Below, in pieces: positions 42,458 to 51,135 of a DNA stretch of 64,000 nt (its first letter is position 1; the number at the start of each line of letters is the position of its first letter). The DNA lies in the NCBI GenBank assembly GCA_902580335.1, contig CACHKE010000003.1, positions 1 through 64,000 on the forward strand, given 5' to 3'. This DNA comes from an uncultured Pelagibacteraceae bacterium (GTDB lineage Bacteria; Pseudomonadota; Alphaproteobacteria; Pelagibacterales; Pelagibacteraceae). The notes beneath the pieces were generated by a model, which saw only the letters and a program-made list of their open reading frames with translations, did no database searches and was not told the origin of the DNA. A program made the position numbers and the translations under genes.

Positions 42458-43438
42458 ATGAAAGCAAAAAATTGTCTAATTTTTGGTGGAAGCGGTCAAA
42501 TCGGAAGCTTCTTAATAAGAAAACTCACAAAAAATAACATCAGGGTCACTGTTGTTACAAGAAACATCCATCAAAAAGGTTTAAAAATAAAAACACAAGG
42601 AAATGCTGGTTACATAGAAATTAAAGAGACAAATATTTATGAAGAAAAAAAAATTGAAAAATTATTTAGTACAGCTGATTATTGTATAAATTTAGTCGGA
42701 ATATTATATGAAAAAAAAAGAGGCAATACGTTTAAAAATATTCACACAGTCTTCCCAACACTTTTATCAAAACTTTGTAAAAAGTATAATTTAAAACATT
42801 TTATACATTTATCTGCACTTGGGATTAATGAAGCTAAAGACTCTAATTACGCAATTTCAAAATTGGAGGGCGAAAAAAACATTTTAAATAATTTTTCTAA
42901 AACTACTATTTTAAGACCATCTGTAGTTTTTTCTAATTCTGATAATTTTAGCACTTTATTTATGACTTTATTGAGCAGGCTACCAATTTTTCCACTATAT
43001 TATTCTGGAAAAACTAAGTTTATGCCTATTCACTGTTCAGATCTAACAGATGTAATTTACCACGTTTTATCAAAAGAAACTCATTCTCAAATTATTGAGT
43101 GTGTAGGCCCAGAAATTCTTTCTTTTAAAGAAATTTTAGAAATACTTTTAGATTTAATTGAGAAGAAAAGATTATTAGTACCAATTCCATTATCTTTTGC
43201 AAAATTAACAGCTAAATTTTTTCAACTATTACCAAAACCTTTATTAACAGAAGATCAATTAAGATTACTTAAATATGACAATATAAATTCTGGAAAATAT
43301 AAAACCAATTCAGAAATTGGCATCAAAAGTAAACTTTTCTTTAAGGAAGAGGTTAAAAAATACTCTTTTATGTGGAAAGAAGGCGGGCAGTATTCCCTAG
43401 AGAAATATAATTATAGAAAACCAGATGTAGAAAAATAA
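42458..43438 (+). CDS. NAD(P)-dependent epimerase/dehydratase, complex I NDUFA9-like
   Basis: The 326-aa short-chain dehydrogenase-like protein has the Rossmann motif CLIFGGSGQIGSFL (about 5-18), LSALGINEAKDSNYAISKLEGE with YxxxK, and the TTILRPSVVFSNSDNF segment typical of NDUFA9/NAD-binding proteins related to complex I. It probably binds NADPH and may assist complex I or quinone metabolism. A shared role with neighbours is not apparent. Confidence 0.82.
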   Translation: MKAKNCLIFGGSGQIGSFLIRKLTKNNIRVTVVTRNIHQKGLKIKTQGNAGYIEIKETNIYEEKKIEKLFSTADYCINLVGILYEKKRGNTFKNIHTVFPTLLSKLCKKYNLKHFIHLSALGINEAKDSNYAISKLEGEKNILNNFSKTTILRPSVVFSNSDNFSTLFMTLLSRLPIFPLYYSGKTKFMPIHCSDLTDVIYHVLSKETHSQIIECVGPEILSFKEILEILLDLIEKKRLLVPIPLSFAKLTAKFFQLLPKPLLTEDQLRLLKYDNINSGKYKTNSEIGIKSKLFFKEEVKKYSFMWKEGGQYSLEKYNYRKPDVEK

Positions 43439-43444
43439 ACTTTA

Positions 43445-43942
43445 CTAACCTGATTTTATTTTCTTTTCAATGTAATCTTGAATTTCTTCCTTTTCATTAT
43501 TACTGTCATCTTTTTTACCTTTTGGCTGGTAAGCATATAACAAATGAAGTTTACAATAAGAAAAATCTTTTAAAGATGATCGACCACAAAAATAAAAAGA
43601 TTTTTCGTTAGGATGGCCAATTGGCCATTTACAAGAATTCTCGTCTAACTCTTCAAGTTGTTTTGGATTCTCTGGCTCAAAATCTTTTTCAATTATCAGC
43701 GATTTAAATCTACTTCTTCTCCCTCTCTTGACTTTGGTCTTATTTTCCTCGTGGAAATTCTTTAAATTTTGATTTGTTGATGTCGACCTTGTTTTTATTT
43801 TGGCAGAAAGGTTAAGTCTGTGAGCTTTACCAATCACTGCATTTCTACTAATTCCACCTATTATTTCAGCAATTTGACTTGCTGTATTTCCTTTACCCCA
43901 AAGTTCTCTCAATTTTGCTACTTTTTCATCATTCCAACTCAT
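43445..43942 (-). CDS. gcrA: GcrA cell-cycle regulator
   Basis: The start at 43942 gives MSWNDEKVAKLRELWGKGNT, the invariant GcrA N-terminus with its helix-turn-helix (SQIAEIIGGISRNAVIGKAHRLNL); the longer frame adds 13 unconserved codons. The 165-aa product ends with the C-terminal CKWPIGHP...FCG...YC domain that contacts sigma-70 region 2. In Caulobacter, GcrA activates promoters with methylated GANTC sites made by CcrM. This gene is one of the better alphaproteobacterial markers here. Confidence 0.93.
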   Translation of the reverse strand: MSWNDEKVAKLRELWGKGNTASQIAEIIGGISRNAVIGKAHRLNLSAKIKTRSTSTNQNLKNFHEENKTKVKRGRRSRFKSLIIEKDFEPENPKQLEELDENSCKWPIGHPNEKSFYFCGRSSLKDFSYCKLHLLYAYQPKGKKDDSNNEKEEIQDYIEKKIKSG

Positions 43943-44109
43943 AAATTCAATATAATGTATGATTAATATTGTTAAACACAATATAAAGTAAATAATGAAA
44001 TTAAAACAAGTTGTTATTTTAAGTTATTAACAAGAATAATTTAATCAAAATTTTTTCAATCCAGACTTGTATAAATTTATTCATGAACTAAAGAAGTATA
44101 TAAAATTTT

Positions 44110-45279
44110 ATGAGTTATTTGGCAAAAAATTATAATAGAAAAAAAATCTCCTTTAAGTATGGAAAGGGAAGTTATCTATATTCTTCTAACAATAAAAAAT
44201 ATTTAGACTTTGTTCAGGGCATAGCTGTTAATTCTTTAGGTCATGCGCATCCAAAATTGGTGCAAACAATTAATAAACAGTCTAAAAAACTCTGGCATGT
44301 CTCTAACGCTTTCCAAATTCCAGAGGGTGAAAAATTAGCTAAAAAATTATGTAAAAAAACATTTGCAGATTATGTAATGTTTCAAAATAGTGGTGCAGAA
44401 GCAACAGAGGCTGCCATCAAAGTAGCTAGAAAATATTTTTATTCTATTGGTAAACCTCATAAAAATAGAATTTTATGCGTTAAAAACTCTTTTCATGGTA
44501 GAACATTAGCTGCAATATATGCAAGCGGATCAAGAAAAATGACTGAGGGTTTTGGGCCCAAAGTTACAGGTTTTGATCATTTCGTTTTTGGAGATCACAA
44601 ATCTCTCAAAAACAAAATTACCAAAAATACTGCAGCAATAATGGTTGAAACTATAATGGGTGAAGGTGGAATAAAAGTGATACCAGACTGGTGTCTAAAA
44701 GAATTAAGAAAATTATGCAATAAAAAAAAGATATTACTTATTTTAGATGAAGTACAATGCGGGATTTCAAGAACTGGAAATTTTTTTGCCTTTGAAAATT
44801 CAAAAATCAAACCTGATATAGTCCCGATAGCAAAGGGAATTGGTGGAGGTTTTCCAATTGGTGCAGTTTTAATGACAAAAAAAGCTGCAAAGGGAATAAA
44901 TTCTTTTGGAAGTCATGGCAGTACTTTTGGCGGAAATCCGTTAGCTATGGCTGTTGGAAATACTGTTATGGATATAGTTTCAAGCAAAAAATTTCTTAAA
45001 AAAGTAAAAGATCTCTCTAAACATTTTTTAAAAAATTTAAATATAATTAAGAATGAATATCCAGATATTATTAAAAGTATAAGAGGAAAAGGTTTTTTAA
45101 TTGGAATACAACTTTATAAGGACCAGTCACTATTTATTAAAAAACTTATTGATAATCAATTGTTAACTATCCGAGCATCAGAAAATGTTATTCGTTTGTT
45201 ACCACCTCTTAACGTGAAAAAAAACGAATTAGATCAATCTTTAAAGATTATCAAAAAAGTCTGCGAAGAACTAAAATAA
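44110..45279 (+). CDS. argD: Acetylornithine/succinyldiaminopimelate aminotransferase
   Basis: The 389-aa class III PLP aminotransferase has YLDFVQGIAVNSLGHAHP, FQNSGAEATEAAIK, SFHGRTLAAIYASG, LDEVQCGISRTG, and the PLP-lysine segment PIAKGIGGGFPIGAV. It makes acetylornithine, and in many bacteria also N-succinyl-LL-DAP, so it may also supply the missing DapC step for dapD/dapE. argF follows by 6 nt. A 167-nt gap upstream shows no clear regulatory structure. Confidence 0.94.
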   Translation: MSYLAKNYNRKKISFKYGKGSYLYSSNNKKYLDFVQGIAVNSLGHAHPKLVQTINKQSKKLWHVSNAFQIPEGEKLAKKLCKKTFADYVMFQNSGAEATEAAIKVARKYFYSIGKPHKNRILCVKNSFHGRTLAAIYASGSRKMTEGFGPKVTGFDHFVFGDHKSLKNKITKNTAAIMVETIMGEGGIKVIPDWCLKELRKLCNKKKILLILDEVQCGISRTGNFFAFENSKIKPDIVPIAKGIGGGFPIGAVLMTKKAAKGINSFGSHGSTFGGNPLAMAVGNTVMDIVSSKKFLKKVKDLSKHFLKNLNIIKNEYPDIIKSIRGKGFLIGIQLYKDQSLFIKKLIDNQLLTIRASENVIRLLPPLNVKKNELDQSLKIIKKVCEELK

Positions 45280-45285
45280 AACCAC

Positions 45286-46215
45286 ATGAAACACTTCATT
45301 AACTTAAAAGATATACCCATAAAAGATTTAAGAAAAATTCTCTCTGATGCTAAAAGAAGAAAAAATTTAAGAAAAAATCTCAATGATCTTGAAGTTGACA
45401 AAGGAGCGCCACTAAAAGGAAAACTTTTAATTCAAATGTTTGAAAAAACAAGTTTGAGAACAAGGTTAAGTTTCTATTTAGCAATCAAACAACTTGGTGG
45501 AAGTGCTTTGACACTAAGACCAGATGAACTCCATTTATCAAAGGGTGGAGAAAGCATTCAAGACACTGCAAAAATTTTATCAAATTTTGGAAATGCTTTT
45601 ATGCTCAGAACTGATAGTGATGAGAAATTAGAGGAATTCAAAAAATATTTGTCTGTGCCAATTATTAATGGTCTAAGCCCTAATTCACATCCTACACAAA
45701 TTTTATCAGATATTTTTACTGTTGAGGAGATTAAAAAGAAACCAATATCAAGCCTGAACATTACTTGGATTGGTGACTCTAATAATGTTTTGAACTCTTT
45801 GATTGCTGCTTCAATAAAATTTTCTTTTAAACTAAATATTGGATGTCCAACTAATTACAAACCAAATAAAAAAATAATGAAATATATAAAAAGTAATAAT
45901 AATAAGATATGTATATTTCATGATCCAAAAAAAGCAGTTAATGGGGCTGATGTTATATTTTCTGATAAAGTAATTTCTATGAATGATAAAGTGAATAAGT
46001 TAAAAAAACTAAATCAATTCAAAAAATTTAAGATAAATAAAAAATTAATGAGTTTTGCTAAGAGAGATTGCATTTTTCTTCATTGCCTTCCAAGAGGTAA
46101 AGAGATAGAGGAGAATGTTTTTTTAAGCAAACAATCTAAAGTATGGCAACAAGCACTTAACAGAGTACATGTTCAAAAATCTATATTACTTTATTGTTTT
46201 GGAAAATTAAGGTAG
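45286..46215 (+). CDS. argF: Ornithine carbamoyltransferase
   Basis: OTC joins ornithine and carbamoyl phosphate to citrulline. The 309-aa protein contains the carbamoyl-phosphate motif FEKTSLRTRLSF, HPTQILSD, and the ornithine-binding FLHCLPRGKE, where the usual HCLP motif is intact. The 3' end overlaps the convergent cytochrome gene by 9 nt. Confidence 0.95.
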   Translation: MKHFINLKDIPIKDLRKILSDAKRRKNLRKNLNDLEVDKGAPLKGKLLIQMFEKTSLRTRLSFYLAIKQLGGSALTLRPDELHLSKGGESIQDTAKILSNFGNAFMLRTDSDEKLEEFKKYLSVPIINGLSPNSHPTQILSDIFTVEEIKKKPISSLNITWIGDSNNVLNSLIAASIKFSFKLNIGCPTNYKPNKKIMKYIKSNNNKICIFHDPKKAVNGADVIFSDKVISMNDKVNKLKKLNQFKKFKINKKLMSFAKRDCIFLHCLPRGKEIEENVFLSKQSKVWQQALNRVHVQKSILLYCFGKLR

Positions 46216-46749
46216 CGGCAATGGATTATCTGAATTTTGATTTAGATATAAAATAACTGAGGCTCTATCTTTCTCTTTTCTTAATCCAGCAAAAGCCATT
46301 TTAGTTCCTTTAATCCATTTAGCTGGTTTGAGCAAATACCCATTGAGCTCTTCAAAAGTCCATGCTTTCCCGTACGCAGCAAGAGCTTTAGAATATTTAT
46401 AATCACCTACAGCACCCACATCTCTACCAACAACATTATATAATGCTGGGCCAATATTATTTTTTCCGCCTTTTACAATAGAATGACATGCAGCGCATTT
46501 TTTAAAAACTTTTTCTCCTGTTGCAATATCTCCCATGGCGATTAATGCAGCTATATCAACTTTGTCTTCAGTTGGTTGCGAGTTTGTTTGTGAACTTACC
46601 ACAGTAGCCTGTTCTATCTCAACTGAGTAACCAGGTGTTTTAGGCTTTTCAACATGAAAAATAACATCTGAAAGCTTTCCAATACCTATTATTAGAAGTG
46701 CCACCATTAATATTGCAGCTATTATTTTATTTAACTCGAAAGAATCCAT
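46207..46749 (-). CDS. Membrane-anchored c-type cytochrome (CycM-like)
   Basis: The 180-aa product has an N-terminal membrane helix (about 11-27), a linker, and a class I cytochrome c domain with heme site KCAACH (about 85-90) and the axial-Met region KGTKMAFAGL. It resembles CycM/cytochrome c552 of alphaproteobacteria, which carries electrons from bc1 to terminal oxidases on the periplasmic side. Confidence 0.9.
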   Translation of the reverse strand: MDSFELNKIIAAILMVALLIIGIGKLSDVIFHVEKPKTPGYSVEIEQATVVSSQTNSQPTEDKVDIAALIAMGDIATGEKVFKKCAACHSIVKGGKNNIGPALYNVVGRDVGAVGDYKYSKALAAYGKAWTFEELNGYLLKPAKWIKGTKMAFAGLRKEKDRASVILYLNQNSDNPLPLP

Positions 46750-46855
46750 TTATTAAAATTATTTTGAACATATAGCACTATAAATATAAAATTGCTTATA
46801 TTTTTAATGTACATTTTTGCCTCTATTTATATTGTAATGAAAAATTAAAAGAAAA

Positions 46856-47590
46856 ATGAAGACATTAGTTATAATTCCCTCTAGATTATCAGCATCGAGA
46901 TTACCCGGTAAACCTCTACTCAAAATTAATGGGTTATCTATCATTTCTCATGTTTATAAAAAAGCTCAAGAAGCAAATATTGGAGAGGTATTTGTTGCTG
47001 CAGAAGACCAAGAAATTATTCAAGATGTGAAAAAAAATGGTGGGGAAGCAATTTTGACAAGCAATGATCACAAAACAGGAACAGATAGAATCTACGAAGC
47101 TTTCGTAAAGCTAGGTAGAACAGATATAGATTTAATCATGAATCTACAAGGAGATGAACCACTAATGAATATTGAGGATATTCAAAACTTAAATAAGCAA
47201 ATGATCCAGACTAAGCATGATTTGGGAACCTTAGCAGCAAAAATTAACAATAAAAAGGTTTTTAAAAATCATGATATTGTAAAGGTAATCACAGAAGAAA
47301 GTTTAGATAATACAAAATTTCCTCGAGCAATAAATTTTATGAGAAAATTAGTTAAAGAAAATAATCAGGCTTATCATCATTTGGGAATTTATTGTTATAA
47401 TGTTGAAATATTAAAAAGATTTATTTCTTTTAAACAGTCTCAAAATGAAATTAAAAATAGATTAGAACAGCTAAGAGCATTAGATAATAATATTAATGTC
47501 AATGTAGCTCTTGCTAAATCATCACCCATTGGACTAGATACCAAGGAAGATTTTATGGCTATAAAAAAAATAATGGAATATAAGTCATAA
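46856..47590 (+). CDS. kdsB: 3-deoxy-manno-octulosonate cytidylyltransferase
   Basis: KdsB activates Kdo as CMP-Kdo for lipid A glycosylation. The 244-aa nucleotidyltransferase has IPSRLSASRLPGKPL at the N-terminus, HKTGTDRIYEA and NLQGDEPL. pheA begins on its last base. Confidence 0.95.
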   Translation: MKTLVIIPSRLSASRLPGKPLLKINGLSIISHVYKKAQEANIGEVFVAAEDQEIIQDVKKNGGEAILTSNDHKTGTDRIYEAFVKLGRTDIDLIMNLQGDEPLMNIEDIQNLNKQMIQTKHDLGTLAAKINNKKVFKNHDIVKVITEESLDNTKFPRAINFMRKLVKENNQAYHHLGIYCYNVEILKRFISFKQSQNEIKNRLEQLRALDNNINVNVALAKSSPIGLDTKEDFMAIKKIMEYKS

Positions 47591-48426
47591 TGAGTAAAAT
47601 TTATTTTCAAGGAACTTTTGGAGCATATTCTCACTTAGCTGCTTTATCTATAGATTCTAAAGCTGAAGTAGTGCCCTGTAAAACTTTTGATGATTGTTTT
47701 GTTCAAGCATCAAAAGATACAAATTCAAAAATTATTATTCCAGAGTCAAATAGGATTACTGGCAACATAGGAATTGAATATTTAATCTTTGAATATAGGT
47801 TAAATATTTATGCTGAATATTTTCAAAAAATAGAACATAATTTACTTAGTTTGCCTGGAACAAAAGTTTCAGAAATCAAGGATGTTTATTCCCATGCCCA
47901 AGCGCTATCACAATGTTCAAAATTTATAAAATCAAATAAACTCACCGAACATGTAAGAGCTGACACAGCTGGATCTGCAGAAATGGTTTCAAAAAGTAAA
48001 GACAAAACCAAAGCTGCAATTGCTTCATCATTAAGTGCTAAAACATACAATTTAGAAATTATAGAAAATAATATAGAAAATGAAAAAGGAAACTTAACAA
48101 GATTTCTTGTTATGGGTAAAAATATATCACAACCGGAATTCAGTGGAAAAAAATATATCACTTCTTTTTTATTTAAATTAAAAAGTAAACCCGCAGCTTT
48201 ATATCAATCTTTAGGAGGCTTTGCTATCAATGGAGTAAATCTAACAAAGTTACAAAGTTATCCCGAAAAAAATTCTTTCGACTCTTTTTTCTTTTTATGT
48301 GATTTAGACGGTCATATTGAAGAACCAAGAGTACAAAAATCACTAGAAGATTTAGGATTACATTGTCAAGATTTTCACGTCCTAGGTGTTTTTGAAGCTG
48401 ACAAACAAAGAGAAATAAATAAATAA
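47590..48426 (+). CDS. pheA: Prephenate dehydratase
   Basis: The 278-aa protein converts prephenate to phenylpyruvate. It has the periplasmic-binding-like dehydratase domain (FQGTFGAYSHLA, IIPESNRITGNIG, TAGSAEMVS, NLTRFLVMG) and a C-terminal ACT domain (FLFKLKSKPAALYQSL, GVNLTKLQSYP) likely to sense Phe. It overlaps kdsB by one base, an order seen in other alphaproteobacteria. Confidence 0.94.
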   Translation: MSKIYFQGTFGAYSHLAALSIDSKAEVVPCKTFDDCFVQASKDTNSKIIIPESNRITGNIGIEYLIFEYRLNIYAEYFQKIEHNLLSLPGTKVSEIKDVYSHAQALSQCSKFIKSNKLTEHVRADTAGSAEMVSKSKDKTKAAIASSLSAKTYNLEIIENNIENEKGNLTRFLVMGKNISQPEFSGKKYITSFLFKLKSKPAALYQSLGGFAINGVNLTKLQSYPEKNSFDSFFFLCDLDGHIEEPRVQKSLEDLGLHCQDFHVLGVFEADKQREINK

Positions 48427-48432
48427 CTTTTC

Positions 48433-48462
48433 TTGTAGATAAGAAATTATTACTGTTATAAT
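48433..48462 (+). promoter_or_regulatory. Promoter for SRP RNA and dnaX
   Basis: A -35 TTGTAG (48433-48438) and a perfect -10 TATAAT (48457-48462) with 18-nt spacing place the transcription start at about 48469, the first G of the SRP RNA outer stem. Confidence 0.65.
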
Positions 48463-48466
48463 AGTT

Positions 48467-48554
48467 TCGGAGGCTAGAGGTGGATGCTGCTTGAACCCGA
48501 CCAGATCTTAACGGAAGCAGTCGTAAAGACAGTTTTTCAGGTTCTAGTCTCCTC
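48467..48554 (+). ncRNA. ffs: Signal recognition particle RNA (4.5S)
   Basis: An outer stem GGAGGCTAGA/TCTAGTCTCC closes the RNA, and the conserved domain IV tip appears as CGACCAG...GGAAGCAGTCG with the invariant GGAAGCAG asymmetric loop strand. The size (about 88 nt) and the place just before dnaX match bacterial ffs. SRP RNA binds Ffh and targets membrane proteins to FtsY/SecYEG. Confidence 0.92.
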
Positions 48555-48560
48555 GAAAAT

Positions 48561-50204
48561 ATGAGCAATGATTCAAAAGTATTAGCCCTTAAATATAGAC
48601 CACAAAATTTTGATGATCTTATTGGTCAAGATGTAGTTGTAGAAACTATAACTAATTCAATAATAGCCAATAAAGTTCCTAATGCATATTTATTCGCTGG
48701 AATAAGAGGAGTTGGAAAAACCACTATAGCAAGAATAGTTGCTAAGGCACTTAATTGTTCAAATGGAATTGAAAATAAGTGTAAAGTACAATGTGATAAT
48801 TGCGATGCTATAACTAACTCAAATCACATTGATGTTTTAGAAATGGATGCTGCGAGTAGAACTGGTGTTGACGATGTTAGACAATTAATTGAGTTTTCTA
48901 GATATGGACCAACATCATCAAAGTATAAGATCTTTATTATCGATGAAGTTCACATGTTAAGTAAACAAGCATTTAATGCTTTGTTGAAAACTCTTGAAGA
49001 ACCTCCAGAATATCTAAAATTTATTTTTGCAACGACTGAAATTAAAAAGATTCCAGTTACAGTTATATCAAGATGTCAAAGATTTGATTTATCAAGAATT
49101 AAATCATCTGAATTATTTAATTACATTAAAAAAATTAAGGATCAGGAGGGAGGCAAAATTACTGATGAAGCATTAAAACTAATAGTGAAAATTTCCGAGG
49201 GGTCAGTAAGAGATGCGCTATCTTTATTAGATAGAGCTTTATTAACTTTAAATCCAAAAACTGAATTAGATTTAAAATCAGCACAGAAAATTTTTGGTTT
49301 TTTTGACAAATCACAATTCATTGATTTATTTGAATTTATTCTTAAAGGAGATGAGATTAAAGTTATAGAGATTTATAGAAAAATTTATGACCAAGGTGTT
49401 GAACCAAAAATTTTTATTAATGATTTCTTAGAATTACTTTATTACTTTAAAAATATTGAGTCATTAACCTTAGAAAGCACAAATTTTTCATTAAATGATC
49501 AAGAATTTCAAAGGATCAAAGATTTAAATAAAAATCTCGATCCAAGCGTATTGATTTTATTTTGGCAATTTACAATTTCGACTCTTGATGAACTTGCTAT
49601 AGTTTCAAATCAACATTTATCAATGGAGATGTATTTGCTAAGGCTGATGCATTTAAATTCGATAAAATTGGAGAAAAACACAGATGTAAATTCTTTAAGT
49701 GAAAATCCAGTTATGAATAAAGAAATAAATGATCAATCTAAAGCAATAGATCAAATCAAGAATATTTATCAAGAGGAAAAAAGTAAACCAGAAATTCATA
49801 AGGAAGTTAAATCAGAAAAAAAAATATTTATTGACAGTTTAGAAACATTAATACAGACCTGTCTCGATAAGAAAGAAATTAAACTAAAGTATGAGTTAGA
49901 AAAAAATGTAAATCTAGTAAAGTTTGAAAAAAATATGATTGAGATATCTTTTAATGAAAATTTAGATAAAAACTTCGTTAAAGATCTTTCCTCAAAACTT
50001 TTTGATTGGACAAACGAAAGATGGATTATTTCATTTAGCCAATTAAAAGGTGATATTTCAATGAGGGAGAAAAAACAAAAAATAAAGAGATCTTTAATGG
50101 ATGAAGCAAGAAATTCAAAAATTTACAAAGATGTAATAAAAAATTTTCCTGATGCTGAATTAACTGATATTAATTTAAAAGGGGAGGATGAACCTAATGA
50201 CTGA
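48561..50204 (+). CDS. dnaX: DNA polymerase III subunits gamma/tau
   Basis: DnaX is the clamp-loader ATPase. The 547-aa protein has YRPQNFDDLIGQDVV, Walker A GIRGVGKTT (about 45-53), a zinc-binding Cys set (CSNGIENKCKVQCDNC), Walker B FIIDEVHML, and sensor 1 FIFATTEIKKIPVTVISRC. The C-terminal third is charged and probably binds polymerase/helicase, as tau does. It starts about 7 nt after SRP RNA. No gamma frameshift site was identified. Confidence 0.94.
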   Translation: MSNDSKVLALKYRPQNFDDLIGQDVVVETITNSIIANKVPNAYLFAGIRGVGKTTIARIVAKALNCSNGIENKCKVQCDNCDAITNSNHIDVLEMDAASRTGVDDVRQLIEFSRYGPTSSKYKIFIIDEVHMLSKQAFNALLKTLEEPPEYLKFIFATTEIKKIPVTVISRCQRFDLSRIKSSELFNYIKKIKDQEGGKITDEALKLIVKISEGSVRDALSLLDRALLTLNPKTELDLKSAQKIFGFFDKSQFIDLFEFILKGDEIKVIEIYRKIYDQGVEPKIFINDFLELLYYFKNIESLTLESTNFSLNDQEFQRIKDLNKNLDPSVLILFWQFTISTLDELAIVSNQHLSMEMYLLRLMHLNSIKLEKNTDVNSLSENPVMNKEINDQSKAIDQIKNIYQEEKSKPEIHKEVKSEKKIFIDSLETLIQTCLDKKEIKLKYELEKNVNLVKFEKNMIEISFNENLDKNFVKDLSSKLFDWTNERWIISFSQLKGDISMREKKQKIKRSLMDEARNSKIYKDVIKNFPDAELTDINLKGEDEPND

Positions 50205-50514
50205 TTTTACAAAAATTTTAGATAAAGCAAAAGAACTTGAATCAAAAATGAAAGAAAGTCAGAAAAAAATAAAAGAAATAAAAGTTGAGGGAATTTCGGG
50301 CTCTAATTCAGTTAAAGTAGTACTTGATGGGGAGGGGGAAATGCAGTCAATCAAATTATCAGAGGAAATTATGAGGGAAGATAAAACTATAATTGAAGAT
50401 CTAATTGTTGCTGCTCATAATAGCGCTAAGTCACAACTTAAAACAAAAACAGCTGAAGAAATTTCAAAAGCAACAGGTGGATTTGGAATACCTGGGTTTA
50501 AATGGCCATTATAA
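50197..50514 (+). CDS. ybaB: YbaB/EbfC nucleoid-associated protein
   Basis: The 105-aa product (MTDFTKILDKAKELESKMKE, then the VEGISGSNSVKVVLDGEGEM core) is a YbaB/EbfC DNA-binding protein. The start at 50197 has a GGAGG Shine-Dalgarno and overlaps the dnaX stop by 8 nt; the frame also has an ATG at 50188 that lacks conservation. dnaX-ybaB-recR is a widely conserved cluster. Confidence 0.92.
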   Translation: MTDFTKILDKAKELESKMKESQKKIKEIKVEGISGSNSVKVVLDGEGEMQSIKLSEEIMREDKTIIEDLIVAAHNSAKSQLKTKTAEEISKATGGFGIPGFKWPL

Positions 50515-50517
50515 TAA

Positions 50518-51135
50518 ATGCAAAATACTTCTGAGATTGAAGAACTTGTTAAATTGATTTCAAAGTTGCCTGGTTTAGGCCCTAAATCAGCTAAAAGAAT
50601 AGTTTTAAAATTAATTAATAATAGAGATGAACTTGTAAAGCCTTTAGCAAAAACTTTAGCAGAAGTTTATAAAAATATTTCTAGATGTAAAATTTGCGGT
50701 GTACTAAAATCATCATCTGTCGAGTGTTCTTATGATAATTGCAAGGTTATACAGAAAAAGTATAATCAAATTTGTGTTGTTGAAAACATAGCTGATCAGT
50801 GGTCGATTGAAAATTCAAATATTTTCAAAGGATATTTTCATATTTTAGGAGGTACTATCTCCTCTGTTGGTCACAAAAAAGAGGATTTATTAATTAATTC
50901 TTTAATTGAAAGGGTAAAGAGGGATAAAATTGAGGAAATAATTTTAGCTACTAGTGCAACAGTTGAGGGCCAAACGACAGCTTTTTATATTCAGAACAGT
51001 TTATCAAATATAGATGTTAAGATTACAAAATTAGCCCAGGGGTTGCCTGTTGGTGGAGAAATTGAAAACCTTGATGATGGCACACTTCTTTCTGCTTTTA
51101 AAAATAGATCAAAAATAAATTCTAATTCAAGCTGA
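50518..51135 (+). CDS. recR: Recombination protein RecR
   Basis: The 205-aa protein has the helix-hairpin-helix LPGLGPKSAKRIVL, a Cys4-type zinc region (CKICGVLKSSSVECSYDNC; one Cys pair is unusually spaced), and a Toprim domain (ICVVENIADQWSIE, YHFLGG-like FHILGGTISS, ATSATVEGQTT). RecR with RecO/RecF loads RecA at gaps. It overlaps glcB convergently by 9 nt. Confidence 0.93.
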   Translation: MQNTSEIEELVKLISKLPGLGPKSAKRIVLKLINNRDELVKPLAKTLAEVYKNISRCKICGVLKSSSVECSYDNCKVIQKKYNQICVVENIADQWSIENSNIFKGYFHILGGTISSVGHKKEDLLINSLIERVKRDKIEEIILATSATVEGQTTAFYIQNSLSNIDVKITKLAQGLPVGGEIENLDDGTLLSAFKNRSKINSNSS